DNA of 64,000 nt from Luteibacter sp. 9135 (GCF_000745005.1 NZ_JQNB01000001.1:62001-126000); one strand, 5' to 3'. Positions 46,900-58,497 are shown, counted from the stretch's first letter. Numbers and translations: made by a program. Notes: generated by a model not told the origin, from the sequence alone.

Positions 46900-48132
46900 T
46901 CAGCCCGCCTTCTCCAGCGGGCGACGACGGTGGTAGCGCACGCGGCGACGGAAGCCGTCCGCGCTACGCAATGCCACGGTGCGCACCGGTGAGCGCGGAG
47001 CGGGAAACACCCACGCCGCCAGCCGGATGCCCCACCGGTCGAAGGTTCGGTCGAACACCATGGCCGCGGCGATGACCACCGCGAAGGTCACCGGCACCGT
47101 GATCAGTGCGGCCAGCACCGGATCGAGCGCGAAGCGCCCCGCCATCTGGATGAAGCACCAGGCGGAGACGCTGAGCAGGATCGGCAGGTGGACGAGGTAG
47201 AACGCGTACGAGATACGCCCCATGAACTGGGCGGGGCGGCTCTGCAGGACACGATCCAGGCAGCCGCACCGCACGATGTAAAGCAGCAGCACGCCACCCA
47301 GCACGTTGAAGAAGGCCTTGCGCTCGTTGTCGGCCAGCGGCAACACGCGGGTCCAGTCGTACCACGGCGACGCGTCGAAGCCGCCGCAGATCACCACACC
47401 GATCGCCGCCAGCGCCAGCCACGTACGCGACCGGGTCAGTCGGGCCTCGCCGATATGGCTGCCGGCCAGGAACGCCGTGTAGTACGGCCAGTCGTGCGGG
47501 AAAAACCACGCCAGCAGCGCCACCGCGAAGACGAAATTCAACGGTGCGGCACGCCCCGGCAGCGTGAGCGACCGGTAGGCGAAGACGAACATCGACCCAA
47601 GCAATTCGATCTTCATCGTCCAAAGCGTGGGATTGAAGCGCGACCAGCCGCCGAGGATCGTGCCGTAGGTACCGTCGCGCAGGGCCTCCATCAGGTCGGC
47701 CGGCTTCTTCCAGAAGTCCGCCAGCCAGTGCGAGCCCGAAAGCGCCCCCGCTTCCACGGCGTGACTCCAGCCCATGGCCATGACGAGCCAGGCGAATATC
47801 ACCGAGCCGAAGATGGGTACGCCCAGGCGCAGGTAGCGGCGTGACGCGCGCAGGCGGAACACCGTGGCGTCGCCGTTCTCGATGAACGACTTGGTCAGTA
47901 CGTAGCCACTCAGCACGAAGAAGATGCAGACAGCAAACTGCCCGTTCCACAGCACCGACAGCGGAGGAAAGGCGATCACGTGGTCGACCACGCCGTGCAT
48001 GGCGGCGGGCGTGGTGGTGTCCGGGTAGATCCAGGCGAAGCCGCCGGGCAGGAAGGCCAGGAAAAGATGGCACAGCAGCACGTTGACCGCGGCGAGGCCA
48101 CGCAGTCCGTCGGCTGAGAGGTCTTTGGTCAT
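46900..48132 (-). CDS. Acyltransferase family 3 membrane protein
   Basis: 410 residues with about ten membrane segments. The N-terminus LSADGLRGLAAVNVLLCHLF carries the RGxAAxxVxxxH signature of membrane O-acyltransferases (OafA type), and FVLSGYVLTKSF matches the second conserved region. These enzymes acetylate or succinylate surface polysaccharides; the acceptor is unknown. Monocistronic, next to unrelated genes. Confidence 0.87.
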   Translation of the reverse strand: MTKDLSADGLRGLAAVNVLLCHLFLAFLPGGFAWIYPDTTTPAAMHGVVDHVIAFPPLSVLWNGQFAVCIFFVLSGYVLTKSFIENGDATVFRLRASRRYLRLGVPIFGSVIFAWLVMAMGWSHAVEAGALSGSHWLADFWKKPADLMEALRDGTYGTILGGWSRFNPTLWTMKIELLGSMFVFAYRSLTLPGRAAPLNFVFAVALLAWFFPHDWPYYTAFLAGSHIGEARLTRSRTWLALAAIGVVICGGFDASPWYDWTRVLPLADNERKAFFNVLGGVLLLYIVRCGCLDRVLQSRPAQFMGRISYAFYLVHLPILLSVSAWCFIQMAGRFALDPVLAALITVPVTFAVVIAAAMVFDRTFDRWGIRLAAWVFPAPRSPVRTVALRSADGFRRRVRYHRRRPLEKAG

Positions 48133-48442
48133 CGTCCTTCCGGAGAAAAACGGTCATGGAAGCAAGACCGACTTGGCCCTCCGGTGAACGCAGGTTCTTT
48201 CGTTCCGCTCCGCTTTGGCTACGTGATGTGGATGTGAAAGCGGTGTAGCCGGTGTGGCTGCCGACACACGGCGGGTGCTTTTCCACACGCCCGATCAGGA
48301 TCGATCCATCCTCCCCGCCGCGCGTAAACACGGCGCGACACACCTGCGCGAGCCATAGGGCTGTTGGCACGAAACGTGATTCGGCCTTGCCCCGATCAGG
48401 CAGCCGCCGTCTTCCTCGGCGGCTCTTACAAAGGAGCAAGAC
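48133..48442. other. Intergenic region with a hairpin before the next ribosome site
   Basis: This 310-bp gap separates the divergent acyltransferase and hypothetical genes. It holds an 8-bp hairpin (AGCCGCCG / CGGCGGCT, 48402-48424) that ends 6 nt before the AAGGAG ribosome site at 48431. A TGGCAC at 48365 lacks a matching -12, so it is not called a sigma-54 promoter. No gene is seen. Confidence 0.5.
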
Positions 48443-48865
48443 ATGAGTTCGATCGGAGGATCGGGGCCGCCGAAGGCGCCGAAGACCATAGACAGCCGTG
48501 CGGTATTCGCAGGGAATAAGACGCTGGACGGTCGGCAGGTGTTCCTCCCTATTGGGACAGTGGATGGGACGATGACGCCGCGCCCTTACCCTCATGTCAC
48601 CCTCGAAAGCTCCGGCCACGGGCATATGAGCGATATGACGGTCCACGCCAAGCAGGAGCACGGCAGTAAGGTGGTACGTATGACGCAGACCTATACCGCT
48701 ATCGGCTCGGGGAATGTCCCAAAGCCGAACAAAGCTCGGTATTTCAGCGACATAGGCGTCCCCCTTCGATATAGTGGAGGCACCTTCAAAACGATGGATA
48801 AAGAGGAGCCTGTTTCGCCGCGGACGCTGACCAACAAGACGAACCGCTTCGACACCAGCTTCTAG
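48443..48865 (+). CDS. Hypothetical 140-residue protein
   Basis: Strong ribosome site (AAGGAG, 6 nt spacing). The protein is soluble with Pro/Gly-rich start (MSSIGGSGPPKAPKTIDSRA) and a central DGRQVFLPIGTVDGTMTPRP; HVTLESSGHGHMSDMTVHA. Nothing suggests a signal peptide or known domain. Its codon use is less GC-rich than the flanking genes. It precedes parC by 94 bp. Likely a lineage-restricted gene. Confidence 0.65.
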   Translation: MSSIGGSGPPKAPKTIDSRAVFAGNKTLDGRQVFLPIGTVDGTMTPRPYPHVTLESSGHGHMSDMTVHAKQEHGSKVVRMTQTYTAIGSGNVPKPNKARYFSDIGVPLRYSGGTFKTMDKEEPVSPRTLTNKTNRFDTSF

Positions 48866-48959
48866 GTTGAACGCATCCGGTCTTCGCTCCTGAGACCGCT
48901 TTCTGGCACCATCCTCCGGCTACGACGCGCGGACGCGCGCCTGCCGGACAGCCAAACCC

Positions 48960-51200
48960 ATGAACCTGCAAGCCAATTACGAACAGATCCCGCTCAAGGA
49001 CTACGCCGAGCGGGCCTATCTCGACTATTCCATGTACGTGGTGCTGGACCGCGCCCTGCCCTTCGTGGGCGACGGGCTGAAGCCCGTCCAGCGGCGCATC
49101 GTGTACGCCATGAGCGAGCTGGCGCTGGGCGCCACGGCCAAGCCGAAGAAGTCCGCTCGCACCATCGGTGACGTCATCGGCAAGTTCCACCCACACGGCG
49201 ACTCGGCCTGCTACGAGGCCATGGTGCTGATGGCCCAGCCCTTCTCCTACCGCTATCCGCTGGTGGACGGACACGGCAACTTCGGTTCGCCCGACGACCC
49301 GAAGAGCTTCGCGGCCATGCGCTACACCGAGTCGCGCCTCACCCCCATCGCCGAGGTCATGCTGTCCGAACTGGGCCACGGCACCGTGGACTGGGTACCT
49401 AACTTCGACGGCACGATGAACGAGCCCTCGTGGCTACCCGCCCGCGTGCCGCACGTGCTGCTCAACGGCTCCATGGGCATCGCCGTCGGCATGGCCACCG
49501 ATATCCCGCCGCACAACCTGCGCGAGGTGGCCAGCGCCTGCATCCGTCTGCTGGACGACCCGGACGCCACCATCGCGGATCTGTGCGAACACGTGCAGGG
49601 TCCGGACTACCCCACGGATGCCGAGATCATCACGCCGCGCCGCGAGCTGGCGGCGATGTACCAGAACGGCGTCGGCTCGGTCCGCGCGCGCGCCGTCTAC
49701 GTGCGCGACGATGGCAACATCGTCATCACCGCCCTGCCCCACCAGGTCTCGCCGTCCAAGATCCTCGAGCAGATCGCCGCGCAGATGCGCGCGAAGAAGC
49801 TGCCGATGATCGAGGACCTGCGCGACGAGTCCGACCACGAGAACCCGATCCGCCTGGTGCTCGTGCCGCGCTCCAGCCGCGTGGACGCGGACGAGATGAT
49901 GCAGCACCTGTTCGCCACGACGGACCTGGAAAAGAGCTTCCGCGTCAACATGAACATGATCGGCCTGGACGGGCGGCCGCAGGTGAAGGATCTGAAAATG
50001 ATCCTGAGCGAGTGGCTGCGCTTCCGTACCGACACGGTCACGCGACGGCTCAACCACCGACTGGGCCGGGTCGAGCGCCGCCTGCACATGCTCGAGGCCT
50101 TGCGCATCGCCTACCTCAACATCGACGAGGTGATCCGCATCGTCCGTACGGAGGAAGAACCCAAGCCCGTGCTGATGGCGCGCTTCCGCCTGGACGACGA
50201 GCAGGCCGACTACATCCTGGAAACCAAGCTGCGCCAGCTGGCCCGCCTGGAAGAATTCAAGATCAACGAGGAACGCGACAAGCTGGAAGAAGAGCGCGCC
50301 CGCATCAACGTGCTGCTGAAGTCGCCGGCCAAGCTGAAAAGCCTGATCAAGGAAGAACTGCGCAGCGACGCCGAGAAATTCGGCGACGAGCGCCGCTCCC
50401 CGCTGATCGAGCGCAGCGTGGCGCAGGCCCTGGACGAAAGCGCGCTGGTCGCCTCCGAGCCGGTCACCGTGGTGCTCTCGCAGAAGGGCTGGGTACGCGC
50501 CGGCAAGGGCCACGAGATCGACGGCGAGGCCCTGTCCTACCGCGACGGCGACAGCCTGCTGGCGATCTCCCGCGCGCGCACCACGCAACAGGTGGCCTTC
50601 ATCGACTCCACCGGCCGCGCCTATGCCACGGCGGCACACACGCTGCCCTCGGCCCGCGGCAACGGCGAGCCGCTCACCGGGCGGTTCAGCCCGCCGGCCG
50701 GCGCCCGCTTCGACGCCGTGGTGGCTGCCGATAACGACACCCGCATCGTGCTGGCCACGGATTTCGGCTATGGGTTCGTCACCCGCTTCGAGGCGCTGAC
50801 CGGCCGACAGAAGGCCGGCAAGCAGATCATCAGCCTCAGCGACGGTGCGCGCGTGCTCACACCGACGATCACCGCCGATCCGTCGCGCGACCGCATCGTC
50901 GTGGTCACCGGCGAAGGCCACCTGCTGATGTTCTCGGTGGCCGAGCTGCCCGAACTGGACAAGGGCAAGGGCAACAAGCTGATCGAGATTCCCAAGGCCA
51001 AGCTGGCCTCGGGCGAGGAGCGCGTGGTGGGCATCGCCGTGGTCGCCGAGGGCAAGGGCGAGGTCACCCTCTATGCGGGGCAGCGCAAACTCACGCTGAA
51101 ATGGGCCGACCTGGTCGAGTACGGCGGCAGCCGTGCCACGCGCGGTGGCGTGCTGCCGCGTGGCCTGCGTCGCGTGGAGCGGATCGAGACCACCGGCTGA
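48960..51200 (+). CDS. parC: DNA topoisomerase IV subunit A
   Basis: ParC decatenates replicated chromosomes with ParE. The 746 residues match family length. The catalytic Tyr is at about 122 ([10 protein letters not shown]). The quinolone-resistance region [14 protein letters not shown] (about 78-91, Ser82 and Glu86) has the wild-type sequence. The C-terminal part has the beta-pinwheel repeats ([34 protein letters not shown]; [20 protein letters not shown]). It converges with the nudix gene, 9 bp apart. Confidence 0.96.
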   Translation: MNLQANYEQIPLKDYAERAYLDYSMYVVLDRALPFVGDGLKPVQRRIVYAMSELALGATAKPKKSARTIGDVIGKFHPHGDSACYEAMVLMAQPFSYRYPLVDGHGNFGSPDDPKSFAAMRYTESRLTPIAEVMLSELGHGTVDWVPNFDGTMNEPSWLPARVPHVLLNGSMGIAVGMATDIPPHNLREVASACIRLLDDPDATIADLCEHVQGPDYPTDAEIITPRRELAAMYQNGVGSVRARAVYVRDDGNIVITALPHQVSPSKILEQIAAQMRAKKLPMIEDLRDESDHENPIRLVLVPRSSRVDADEMMQHLFATTDLEKSFRVNMNMIGLDGRPQVKDLKMILSEWLRFRTDTVTRRLNHRLGRVERRLHMLEALRIAYLNIDEVIRIVRTEEEPKPVLMARFRLDDEQADYILETKLRQLARLEEFKINEERDKLEEERARINVLLKSPAKLKSLIKEELRSDAEKFGDERRSPLIERSVAQALDESALVASEPVTVVLSQKGWVRAGKGHEIDGEALSYRDGDSLLAISRARTTQQVAFIDSTGRAYATAAHTLPSARGNGEPLTGRFSPPAGARFDAVVAADNDTRIVLATDFGYGFVTRFEALTGRQKAGKQIISLSDGARVLTPTITADPSRDRIVVVTGEGHLLMFSVAELPELDKGKGNKLIEIPKAKLASGEERVVGIAVVAEGKGEVTLYAGQRKLTLKWADLVEYGGSRATRGGVLPRGLRRVERIETTG

Positions 51201-51209
51201 CCGGCAAGG

Positions 51210-51698
51210 CTATATCCGCGTCACGCTCCACGACACCAACCGCCCCTGCTCGTAAGGCATCACGCCATGGAACGGGCGGGGGTCGGCGTCGAACACCATC
51301 GGCAGGAAATGCCGGTCGCCTTCCCACATAGGCACGGTATCCAGCGCGTCCAGCGCCACCCATTCCAGTGCGCCCTCCGGGTTGGATTCCAGGCACGTGC
51401 CGGTGTACCGGTCGATGACGAAGATGAAGCCCAGCCAGTCTTCGCCGTTCTTGCCGAAGCCCGGCCAGTTGAGGGTGCCGCGCAGGCGCATGTCCACGCA
51501 CTCGATGCCCGCTTCCTCGCGGATCTCGCGGCGCATGCAGGCGGCGATGTCCTCGCCCGGCTCCATCTTGCCGCCCAGGCCATTGTACTTGCCCAGGTGC
51601 TGGTCGTCCTGGCGGGCGTTGCGGTGGATCAGGAGCACGCGGCGACCGTCCGGCGACAACACGTAACCGAGCGTGGCGACGATGGGCGTATAGGGCAT
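51210..51698 (-). CDS. Nudix hydrolase (MutT / 8-oxo-dGTP diphosphatase-like)
   Basis: 162 residues. The nudix box is complete: G-x5-E-x7-REUxEExGU in GGKMEPGEDIAACMRREIRE with EAGIE (about 42-66). The N-terminal YVLSPDGRRVLLIHRNARQD and HLGKYNGLGGKMEPGE resemble MutT-like 8-oxo-dGTP phosphatases, closest in layout to the human MTH1 type. Substrate inferred. Confidence 0.88.
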   Translation of the reverse strand: MPYTPIVATLGYVLSPDGRRVLLIHRNARQDDQHLGKYNGLGGKMEPGEDIAACMRREIREEAGIECVDMRLRGTLNWPGFGKNGEDWLGFIFVIDRYTGTCLESNPEGALEWVALDALDTVPMWEGDRHFLPMVFDADPRPFHGVMPYEQGRLVSWSVTRI

Positions 51699-51801
51699 GA
51701 CGATGACGACACCGTGGAAAAGCCCGGGAGTTTACCCTTCCCTGCGCGAAGACGGCGATTCACCCCTTGCGTCGCCCCGGCGACCCGGCGACCATCCACC
51801 C

Positions 51802-52614
51802 ATGCGCCGCCCGCCCCTTCCCCGTTTTGATCGCACGTTCCTGCTCCGCGCCCTCGCCGCCACCCTGGTCACCGCTTCGGCCCTGGGCTGTGCGCCAGCC
51901 GCGGATGCCGTGGACGGACAGGACATCGTCTTCGACAGCCAGTCGTATTTCGCCGTCACGGTGGATACCCGGCAGGAGGACATCGAGCTGCGCTGGCGCA
52001 ATCCGGACACGGGGCAACCGTTCGGCGGCATCGAGGCCCTGAAGACCTGGGCGGCGGGCAAGGGCCGGCCGCTGGCTTTCGCCACCAACGCAGGTATCTA
52101 CGATCGCGAGTTCAAGCCGCTGGGCCTGTTCGTCGAGGACGGCAAGACGGTCGTGCCGCTCAACCTGGTCCACGGCAACCCGCGCTCGGGTAATTTCTCG
52201 CTGCTGCCCAACGGCGTGTTCGCCGTGTACGACGACGGCAGCGTGGCCGTCACCTCCACGGAAGCGTTCCGCGACGCGGGGCGCAAGCCGCGCTTCGCCA
52301 CCCAGTCCGGACCGATGCTGGTGATCGACGGCGAGGTGAATCCGCAGTTCGACAACGGCTCGGACAGCATGAAGTGGCGCAGTGGCGTGTGCGCGAAATC
52401 CTCGCACGAGGCCGTGTTCGTGGTCAGCCGCGCGCCGGTCAACTTCCACAGCTTCGCCCGACTGTTCCGCGACCAGCTGGGCTGCCGCGACGCGCTGTTC
52501 CTGGACGGCACCATCTCGCAGGCGTACACGCCGGACGACGGCTACGCCGGCGCGCCGGCGTTCATGACCAAGCCCTACGCGGGCATCGTGGCGGTGTTTC
52601 CGAAAAAACGCTGA
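51802..52614 (+). CDS. Phosphodiester glycosidase family protein
   Basis: 270 residues with a possible lipoprotein-type leader (LAATLVTASALGCAPAA, Cys at about 29). The NAGPA-like domain is seen in FATNAGIYDREFKPLGLFVE, FSLLPNGVFAVYDDGSVAV, ATQSGPMLVIDGEVNPQF and CRDALFLDGTISQAY. In eukaryotes the fold removes GlcNAc from phosphodiesters; bacterial members probably act on envelope sugars. The ATG at 51802 starts the hydrophobic leader. Confidence 0.85.
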   Translation: MRRPPLPRFDRTFLLRALAATLVTASALGCAPAADAVDGQDIVFDSQSYFAVTVDTRQEDIELRWRNPDTGQPFGGIEALKTWAAGKGRPLAFATNAGIYDREFKPLGLFVEDGKTVVPLNLVHGNPRSGNFSLLPNGVFAVYDDGSVAVTSTEAFRDAGRKPRFATQSGPMLVIDGEVNPQFDNGSDSMKWRSGVCAKSSHEAVFVVSRAPVNFHSFARLFRDQLGCRDALFLDGTISQAYTPDDGYAGAPAFMTKPYAGIVAVFPKKR

Positions 52615-52617
52615 GCG

Positions 52618-53751
52618 CTACGCGAGCATCCGTACGCAGATGGCCTCGTAGAGGTCGGGCAGGCGCTCCAGGTCGGCGATGGACACACACTCGTTCACCT
52701 TGTGGATGGTCGCGTTCACCGGGCCCAGCTCGATCACCTCGGCGCCCATCGGCGCGATGAAGCGGCCATCGCTGGTGCCGCCGCCGGTGCTCTGCTCCGG
52801 ATCGATACCGCACAGGTCGCGGCATACCCCGACCACCACCTCGCGCAGGCGGCCTCCCGGCGTGGCCAGGAACGGGTGGCCGGACAGGTGCCAGTCGATG
52901 GCGAAATCCACGTCGTGCGCGCGAAGGATCGCTTCCGCGCGCTCACGCAGGCCGTCCGCCGTGCTGGCGGTGGCGAACCGGAAATTGACCAGCGCCACCA
53001 GCTCGCCGGGGATCACGTTGTTGGCACCCGTGCCCGCGTTGAGGTTGGACACCTGGAAAGACGTGGGCGGGAAATCCGCATTGCCTTCGTCCCAGCGCTC
53101 CGCCGCCAGCGCCGCCAGCGCGGGCGCAAACGCATGGATCGGGTTTTTCGCTTTTTCCGGATACGCCACATGGCCCTGCACGCCGCGCACGGTCAGCGTG
53201 CCGGAGAGCGAGCCACGCCGACCGACGCGGATCAGGTCGCCCAGCCGTTCCTTCGCCGACGGCTCACCGACGACGCAGGCGTCGATGCGCTGGCCCACCG
53301 CCGCGAAGTAATCCACCACCTCGCGCACGCCGTGCAGCGCCACGCCTTCCTCGTCGCTGGTCAGCAGCAGGCCCAGCGTGCCGGCATGCTCCGGATGCGC
53401 GGCGACATAGCGCTCCAGCGCCACGACCATGGCCGCGACCGAGCCCTTCATGTCCGCCGCCCCGCGGCCGTAGAGCACACCGTCGCGCTCGGTGGGCTCG
53501 AACGGCGGCGATAGCCACGCCGCTTCCGGCCCGCTGGGCACCACGTCGGTATGGCCGAGAAACGCCAGTACCGGGCCGTCCTGGCCGTGGGTGGCCCAAA
53601 GGTTGTCGACATCGCCGAAGCGCAGGTGCTGGATGCGGAAGCCGACGGCGGCAAGGCGTCCGGCAATCAACGGCAGGCAGCCGGCGTCGTCGGGCGTGAC
53701 CGAACGGCGGCGGATCAGGTCGCAGGTGAGGTTGAGGACGGCGGAGGTCAT
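52618..53751 (-). CDS. dapE: Succinyl-diaminopimelate desuccinylase
   Basis: DapE releases L,L-diaminopimelate from its succinyl form for lysine and peptidoglycan synthesis. 377 residues. M20 zinc motifs: [12 protein letters not shown] (His, about 67), [16 protein letters not shown] (Asp bridging), [10 protein letters not shown] (catalytic Glu pair), and GGTSDGRFI (late His/Ser region). It overlaps the upstream arsC/spx-like gene by 4 nt and is the last gene of map-glnD-dapD-arsC-dapE. Confidence 0.96.
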   Translation of the reverse strand: MTSAVLNLTCDLIRRRSVTPDDAGCLPLIAGRLAAVGFRIQHLRFGDVDNLWATHGQDGPVLAFLGHTDVVPSGPEAAWLSPPFEPTERDGVLYGRGAADMKGSVAAMVVALERYVAAHPEHAGTLGLLLTSDEEGVALHGVREVVDYFAAVGQRIDACVVGEPSAKERLGDLIRVGRRGSLSGTLTVRGVQGHVAYPEKAKNPIHAFAPALAALAAERWDEGNADFPPTSFQVSNLNAGTGANNVIPGELVALVNFRFATASTADGLRERAEAILRAHDVDFAIDWHLSGHPFLATPGGRLREVVVGVCRDLCGIDPEQSTGGGTSDGRFIAPMGAEVIELGPVNATIHKVNECVSIADLERLPDLYEAICVRMLA

Positions 53752-54104
53752 GGCGTGCCGAAGCGCTTCTTGAAGGCGTTGTCGCTGAAGCCCACCGTGA
53801 CCTCGTCACCGTCGACGACGACAGGGCGCTTGATGAGTGCCGGGTACTCTTTCAGCAGCAGCGTCCATTCCGGATCGCTGCGCGGATCCTTGCGCTGCGG
53901 CAGTAGCGTGCGCCACGTGGTCGAGGCCTTGTTGACCAGTTTCTCCCAGCCGCCCAGTTGCTCCGCCCACGTCTTGAGCGTGGCGGGGGGCACCGGCTGC
54001 GCACGGTAATCGACGAACGCGTGCGGCACGTCGAACCGGGTCAGCCAGTTGCGGGCTTTCTTGCAGGTGTCGCACTGCGGCAGGCCGTAGACGGTGATCG
54101 CCAT
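53748..54104 (-). CDS. ArsC/Spx (YffB) family protein
   Basis: 118 residues with thioredoxin-like fold and CDTC at the N-terminus ([16 protein letters not shown]), followed by [19 protein letters not shown], which is the YffB/Spx pattern. Not a classical arsenate reductase; in gammaproteobacteria it lies in the dap cluster and is thought to be a glutathione-dependent thiol protein. Precedes dapE with a 4-nt overlap. Confidence 0.88.
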   Translation of the reverse strand: MAITVYGLPQCDTCKKARNWLTRFDVPHAFVDYRAQPVPPATLKTWAEQLGGWEKLVNKASTTWRTLLPQRKDPRSDPEWTLLLKEYPALIKRPVVVDGDEVTVGFSDNAFKKRFGTP

Positions 54105-54107
54105 GGC

Positions 54108-54941
54108 TCAGTCCCCGCTGCGCAGCAGTTCGTTGATGCCGGTCTTGGAGCGCGTCTTCTCGTCCACCTGCTTGACGATGATGGCCGCATACAGGCTGTG
54201 GCTGTTGTCCTTCGCCGGCAGGCTACCGGACACCACGACGCTGCCCGCCGGCACGCGGCCGTAGGAAATCTCGCCGGTGGCGCGGTTGTAGATGCGGGTG
54301 GACTGGCCGAGGAACACGCCCATGCCGATCACCGAACCCTTCTCGACCACCACGCCCTCGACCACCTCGGAACGCGCGCCGATGAAGCAGTTGTCCTCGA
54401 TGATGGTCGGGTTGGCCTGCAGCGGTTCCAGCACGCCACCGATGCCCACGCCGCCGGAGAGGTGCACGCCCGCGCCGATCTGGGCGCACGAACCCACCGT
54501 GGCCCACGTATCGACCATGCTGCCCGCGCCCACGAAGGCGCCGATGTTGGTGTAGCTGGGCATCAGCACCACGTCTTTTGCGATGTGCGCGCCACGCCGC
54601 ACCAGCGCACCCGGCACCACGCGCGCGCCCAACTGCGCGTACTCCGTGGCGTCGCCGTCGGTGAAGCGCAACGGCACCTTGTCGAACGCGCTGGACGGAC
54701 CACCGTCCACCACCGCGTTGCCGTTGATGCGGAAGTACAGCAGTACGGCCTTCTTCAGCCACTGGTTGACCTTCCAGCCACCCTTGCCGTCCGGCTCCGC
54801 CACGCGGCGTTCGCCGGATTCCAGCAGACCCAGCACCTGCTCGACCGCTTCGCGCACGTGGCTTTCGATCTCGCTCTGGGTCAGGTCGGCGCGACGCTCG
54901 AAGGCATCGTCGATCAGGGATTCAAGCGTTTGCATCTGCAT
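54108..54941 (-). CDS. dapD: 2,3,4,5-tetrahydropyridine-2,6-dicarboxylate N-succinyltransferase
   Basis: DapD succinylates tetrahydrodipicolinate. 277 residues. The left-handed beta-helix hexapeptide repeats run from about 110 to 230 ([60 protein letters not shown]). The start at 54941 lies 20 nt inside glnD, and a second Met two codons later is possible. It is followed by dapE two genes on. Confidence 0.95.
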   Translation of the reverse strand: MQMQTLESLIDDAFERRADLTQSEIESHVREAVEQVLGLLESGERRVAEPDGKGGWKVNQWLKKAVLLYFRINGNAVVDGGPSSAFDKVPLRFTDGDATEYAQLGARVVPGALVRRGAHIAKDVVLMPSYTNIGAFVGAGSMVDTWATVGSCAQIGAGVHLSGGVGIGGVLEPLQANPTIIEDNCFIGARSEVVEGVVVEKGSVIGMGVFLGQSTRIYNRATGEISYGRVPAGSVVVSGSLPAKDNSHSLYAAIIVKQVDEKTRSKTGINELLRSGD

Positions 54942-57579
54942 GTACGACAGTCCTGGGGGTTTCGAAACCGATATGGCGAAGCAGGCAAGCGCGCAGGATC
55001 TCCCGGCGCTCGGCGGAGAGGGAGGCGTTGCCGCGATCGGTCAGCTGGAAGAAATCCTCGACGCGCTCACCGAACGTCGCGATACGCGCATCATGCACGC
55101 GCACTTCGGCTTCGGCCAGCGCCTGGGCTACGGCGGCCAGCAGGCCGGGGCGATCGGTGCACACCAGCGCCAGCTGCGTGCGCTCGCCCGCGTCGACGAA
55201 CTCGATGCGCGGCGTCATCTGGAAATGCCGCAGGTGGCGCGAGAGGCTGCGCTTGGGCGGCCCCTGGCCGGCGGGTTGTTCCAGCGCGCGGCGCAGGCGC
55301 AGGCGCAGTTCTTCCGCGCGCTGCAGCGAGGCCGGCGCCTGCGAATCCGACTCCAGCAGCAGGAAGGTATCCAGCGCCATGCCGGTGCTGGACACGAGCA
55401 CGCGTGCCTCGACCACGGAGAAGCGCAAGCGGTCGAGCACGGCGGTGACCGTGGCGAACAGGCCATCGCGATCGCTGGCGTAGATGAACAGCTCGGTGCT
55501 GCCGCGCACGGAAAACGGATGGACTTCGACCAGCGGCGTGGCGCCGCGGGAGCGCAGGATGGCGGCCGTCTGCCAGGCGATCTGTTCGGGGCGATGTCGC
55601 AGGAAGCTGCCGTCGGGGAATTCCGCCCAGACCTGGCCCACTTCGTCCGCGGCCACATGCTCGCCGACCAGGATGCCCAGCGCGCGCTCGCGGCATTCGC
55701 GCACGCGCATCCCCGCGTGCGACGGCGGGGTGAGATCGCTGCGCAGCGCAAAGCGCGTGGCCGTATACAGGTCCGCCAGCAGGCGATCCTTCCAGGCGTT
55801 CCAGAGCTTCGGGCTGGTGCCGATGATGTCGGCGATGGTCAGCAGGTACAGGTGATCCAGGTGTTCCCAGTCGCCCACCGTGGCGGCGAAGCGGTGCACC
55901 ACGTCGGGATCGGTGATGTCCTGGCGCTGGGCGGTGGTGCTCATCAGCAGATGATGGCGGACCAGCCAGGCGACCAGGTCGACATCGTCGGTGCCCAGGC
56001 CCAGCCGCCCGCAGAACGCGCGCGCGTCTTCCTCGCCCAGCACCGAGTGATCGCCGCCCCGGCCCTTGGCGATGTCGTGGAACAACGCGGCCAGCAGCAT
56101 CAGCTCGGGCTTGTCGATGTGCGGCCAGATCTCGCAGCCGATGGGGAAGTCGCGCCGGGCGGCGGGGTCGGCGAAACGCGCCACGTTGCGCAGCACCCGC
56201 AGCGTGTGCTCGTCCACGGTATAGACGTGGAAGAGGTCGTATTGCATGCGCCCGACCACCTTGCCGAAGGCCGGCAGCACGGCGGCCAGCAGGCCGTGGC
56301 GGTTCATCCGCCACAAGGCCTCCACCGCCGGGGCGCCACGGCGCAGCAGGGTGAGGAAGGCACGCAGTACCTCGGGGTCGTCGGCCAGCGACTCGCCATG
56401 CGACGACGCCGCATGCTGGATACGCCGCATCGTGTCGGCGGTAAAGCCCGCGATACCCGGCTCGTCCAGCCGCGCGATGAAGATCTCCACCAGCGCCGCC
56501 GGGCGATGCACGAACAGGTCCGGGTCGCGCACGGCGATGCGTGCCCCGTAGCGAACATAGTCGCGCCCTACGTCCTCGGGCCGGGTCTGCGGATCGAGCA
56601 TTTCCTCGAAGCGCTCCACCAGCTGCGTGCCGGAGCGCTCGATCTGGGTGGCCGCGCGGTAGTAGCCCTGCATGAACTGCTCGACGCCCAGGTTTTTCGC
56701 GTGCTCGTCCTCAAAGCCCAGCCGGGTGGCCAACGCGCGCTGGTAGTCGAACAGCAGGCGCTCCTCGGCGCGCCCCGCCTCCAGGTGCAGCGCATAGCGG
56801 TAGCGACGCAGGGTTTCTTCCGCGTCGGTCAGCCGTGTGGCCTCCACCGGTTCGAGCAGGCCTTCGGCCACCATGGCGTCGAAATCGGGGGCGTCCGCGA
56901 GGCGACGCCCCAGCCAGCGCAGCGCGTCCAGGGTGCGCAGGCCGCCGGGGCCGTCCTTGAGGTTGGGTTCGAGGTTCTGCGCGGTATCGTCGTAGCGGGC
57001 ATGGCGCGCGTCACGCTCGGCCAGGCGTGCCGCCAGATAGGCCCGCGGGGGCCAGAGCGCGGGGTCGTCGAGTATCCCGCGCAGCTCCTGGGCGAGGATG
57101 GGCCAGCCGGCCAGGCGCTTGGCGTCGAGCAGGCTGGTGAAGACGCTTGCCTCCGTCGCCGCCAGTTCGCGGCATTGCGCCACGGTGCGCACCGCATGGC
57201 CCGGCTTGAGGCCGATGTCCCACAGGCAGCCGAAGAAGTTCTCCAGCGCGCGATACAGCGCCGGTGAGCTTTCGCCTACCAGGGCCAGCAGGTCGACATC
57301 CGACGCGGGAAACAGCATGCCGCGCCCGAACCCGCCCACGGCGAACAGGGCGGAGGCGGCGATGTCGCCCAGGCAGGCACCCCAGGCATGCACCACCACG
57401 CGCTCGACGATCTCGGCGCGGCGACGGGCCAGCGCCGAGGCATCCTCGCCCTCGTTGAAGGCGACGGTGAGGGCGCGATCCACATCGCCCATCAACTGGC
57501 GGAGTGCACGGCGCGCCTCGGGCGAGACGCCCGAGCGGGGCACCACGGCGGGCAGGCGCGGAAGCGGCGGAAGCGTCAC
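54922..57579 (-). CDS. glnD: Bifunctional uridylyltransferase/uridylyl-removing enzyme GlnD
   Basis: GlnD senses glutamine and modifies PII (GlnB/GlnK). The GTG at 57579 has GAGGG upstream; 885 residues. Nucleotidyltransferase motif [20 protein letters not shown] (about 82-101), HD-domain [18 protein letters not shown] (about 500-517), and two ACT domains at the C-terminus ([40 protein letters not shown]). Full length. It is 64 bp after map and overlaps dapD. Confidence 0.96.
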   Translation of the reverse strand: MTLPPLPRLPAVVPRSGVSPEARRALRQLMGDVDRALTVAFNEGEDASALARRRAEIVERVVVHAWGACLGDIAASALFAVGGFGRGMLFPASDVDLLALVGESSPALYRALENFFGCLWDIGLKPGHAVRTVAQCRELAATEASVFTSLLDAKRLAGWPILAQELRGILDDPALWPPRAYLAARLAERDARHARYDDTAQNLEPNLKDGPGGLRTLDALRWLGRRLADAPDFDAMVAEGLLEPVEATRLTDAEETLRRYRYALHLEAGRAEERLLFDYQRALATRLGFEDEHAKNLGVEQFMQGYYRAATQIERSGTQLVERFEEMLDPQTRPEDVGRDYVRYGARIAVRDPDLFVHRPAALVEIFIARLDEPGIAGFTADTMRRIQHAASSHGESLADDPEVLRAFLTLLRRGAPAVEALWRMNRHGLLAAVLPAFGKVVGRMQYDLFHVYTVDEHTLRVLRNVARFADPAARRDFPIGCEIWPHIDKPELMLLAALFHDIAKGRGGDHSVLGEEDARAFCGRLGLGTDDVDLVAWLVRHHLLMSTTAQRQDITDPDVVHRFAATVGDWEHLDHLYLLTIADIIGTSPKLWNAWKDRLLADLYTATRFALRSDLTPPSHAGMRVRECRERALGILVGEHVAADEVGQVWAEFPDGSFLRHRPEQIAWQTAAILRSRGATPLVEVHPFSVRGSTELFIYASDRDGLFATVTAVLDRLRFSVVEARVLVSSTGMALDTFLLLESDSQAPASLQRAEELRLRLRRALEQPAGQGPPKRSLSRHLRHFQMTPRIEFVDAGERTQLALVCTDRPGLLAAVAQALAEAEVRVHDARIATFGERVEDFFQLTDRGNASLSAERREILRACLLRHIGFETPRTVVHADANA

Positions 57580-57643
57580 GGCGAAGCCCTCGATGGCTGT
57601 GGCAGGGATCGGACGGCGGCCGGGCGGCCGCGTCGATGGAGCG

Positions 57644-58411
57644 TCAGGCGGCGTCCGGCCAGGGCGTGAGGATCTCGAAACCGGTATCGGTGACGGCCAC
57701 GGTGTGCTCCCACTGGGCGGAGAGCGAGTGATCCTTGGTGACCACCGTCCAGCCGTCGGGCAGCGACTTGGTCTGCGGTTTGCCGGCGTTGATCATCGGT
57801 TCGATGGTGAAGGTCATGCCGGGCTTCAGCTCCAGGCCCGTGCCGTTGCGCCCGTAGTGCAGCACCTGCGGCTCGTCGTGGTAGACCTTGCCGATGCCGT
57901 GGCCGCAGTACTCGCGCACCACCGAGAAACCGGCGGCCTCCGCGTGTTTCTGGATGGCGGCGCCGACATCGCCCAGGGTGGCGCCCGGCCTGACCGCCTC
58001 GATGCCCTTCATCATCGCCTCGAAAGTGGTATCGACCAGGCGGCGCGCCAGGACGCTGGGCGTGCCGACGAAATACATGCGGCTGGTGTCGCCGTGCCAG
58101 CCGTCCTTGATGACGGTGACATCGATGTTGACGATGTCACCGTCCTTGAGGACCTTGGTCTCCGTGGGAATGCCGTGGCAGATCACGTGGTTGACCGAGG
58201 TGCACACGGTCTTGGGAAAGCCCCGGTAGCCCACGTTGGCGGGCACGGCCTTCTGCACGTTCACGATGTGGTCGTGGGCCAGGCGGTCCAGGTGCTCGGT
58301 GGTGACACCGGGCTTGACGTGCGGCACCAGCATGGCCAGCACCTCGGCGGCCAGCCGGCCGGCCTCGCGCATCAGCTGGATCTCTTCGGGGGTCTTGGGT
58401 ACGACGGGCAT
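57644..58411 (-). CDS. map: Methionine aminopeptidase, type I
   Basis: Map trims the initiator Met. 255 residues. Metal ligands lie in [19 protein letters not shown] (two Asp), [16 protein letters not shown] (His), [10 protein letters not shown] (Glu) and [10 protein letters not shown] (Glu). First gene of the operon to glnD; divergent from rpsB, a conserved arrangement, with a 324-bp shared control region. Confidence 0.96.
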   Translation of the reverse strand: MPVVPKTPEEIQLMREAGRLAAEVLAMLVPHVKPGVTTEHLDRLAHDHIVNVQKAVPANVGYRGFPKTVCTSVNHVICHGIPTETKVLKDGDIVNIDVTVIKDGWHGDTSRMYFVGTPSVLARRLVDTTFEAMMKGIEAVRPGATLGDVGAAIQKHAEAAGFSVVREYCGHGIGKVYHDEPQVLHYGRNGTGLELKPGMTFTIEPMINAGKPQTKSLPDGWTVVTKDHSLSAQWEHTVAVTDTGFEILTPWPDAA

Positions 58412-58497
58412 GGCGGCTCTCTCTTGGTTCTTTGCCCTTCAGGGGAACGGGCCTGCCTGCGGAAATGGCGGCGCCCCCACCGGAATTCCACCCGATC

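Noticed and set aside
48365..48380. TGGCAC-N5-GTGAT before the 140-residue hypothetical gene
   Set aside because: The -12 element lacks GC; the gene has no link to sigma-54 functions.
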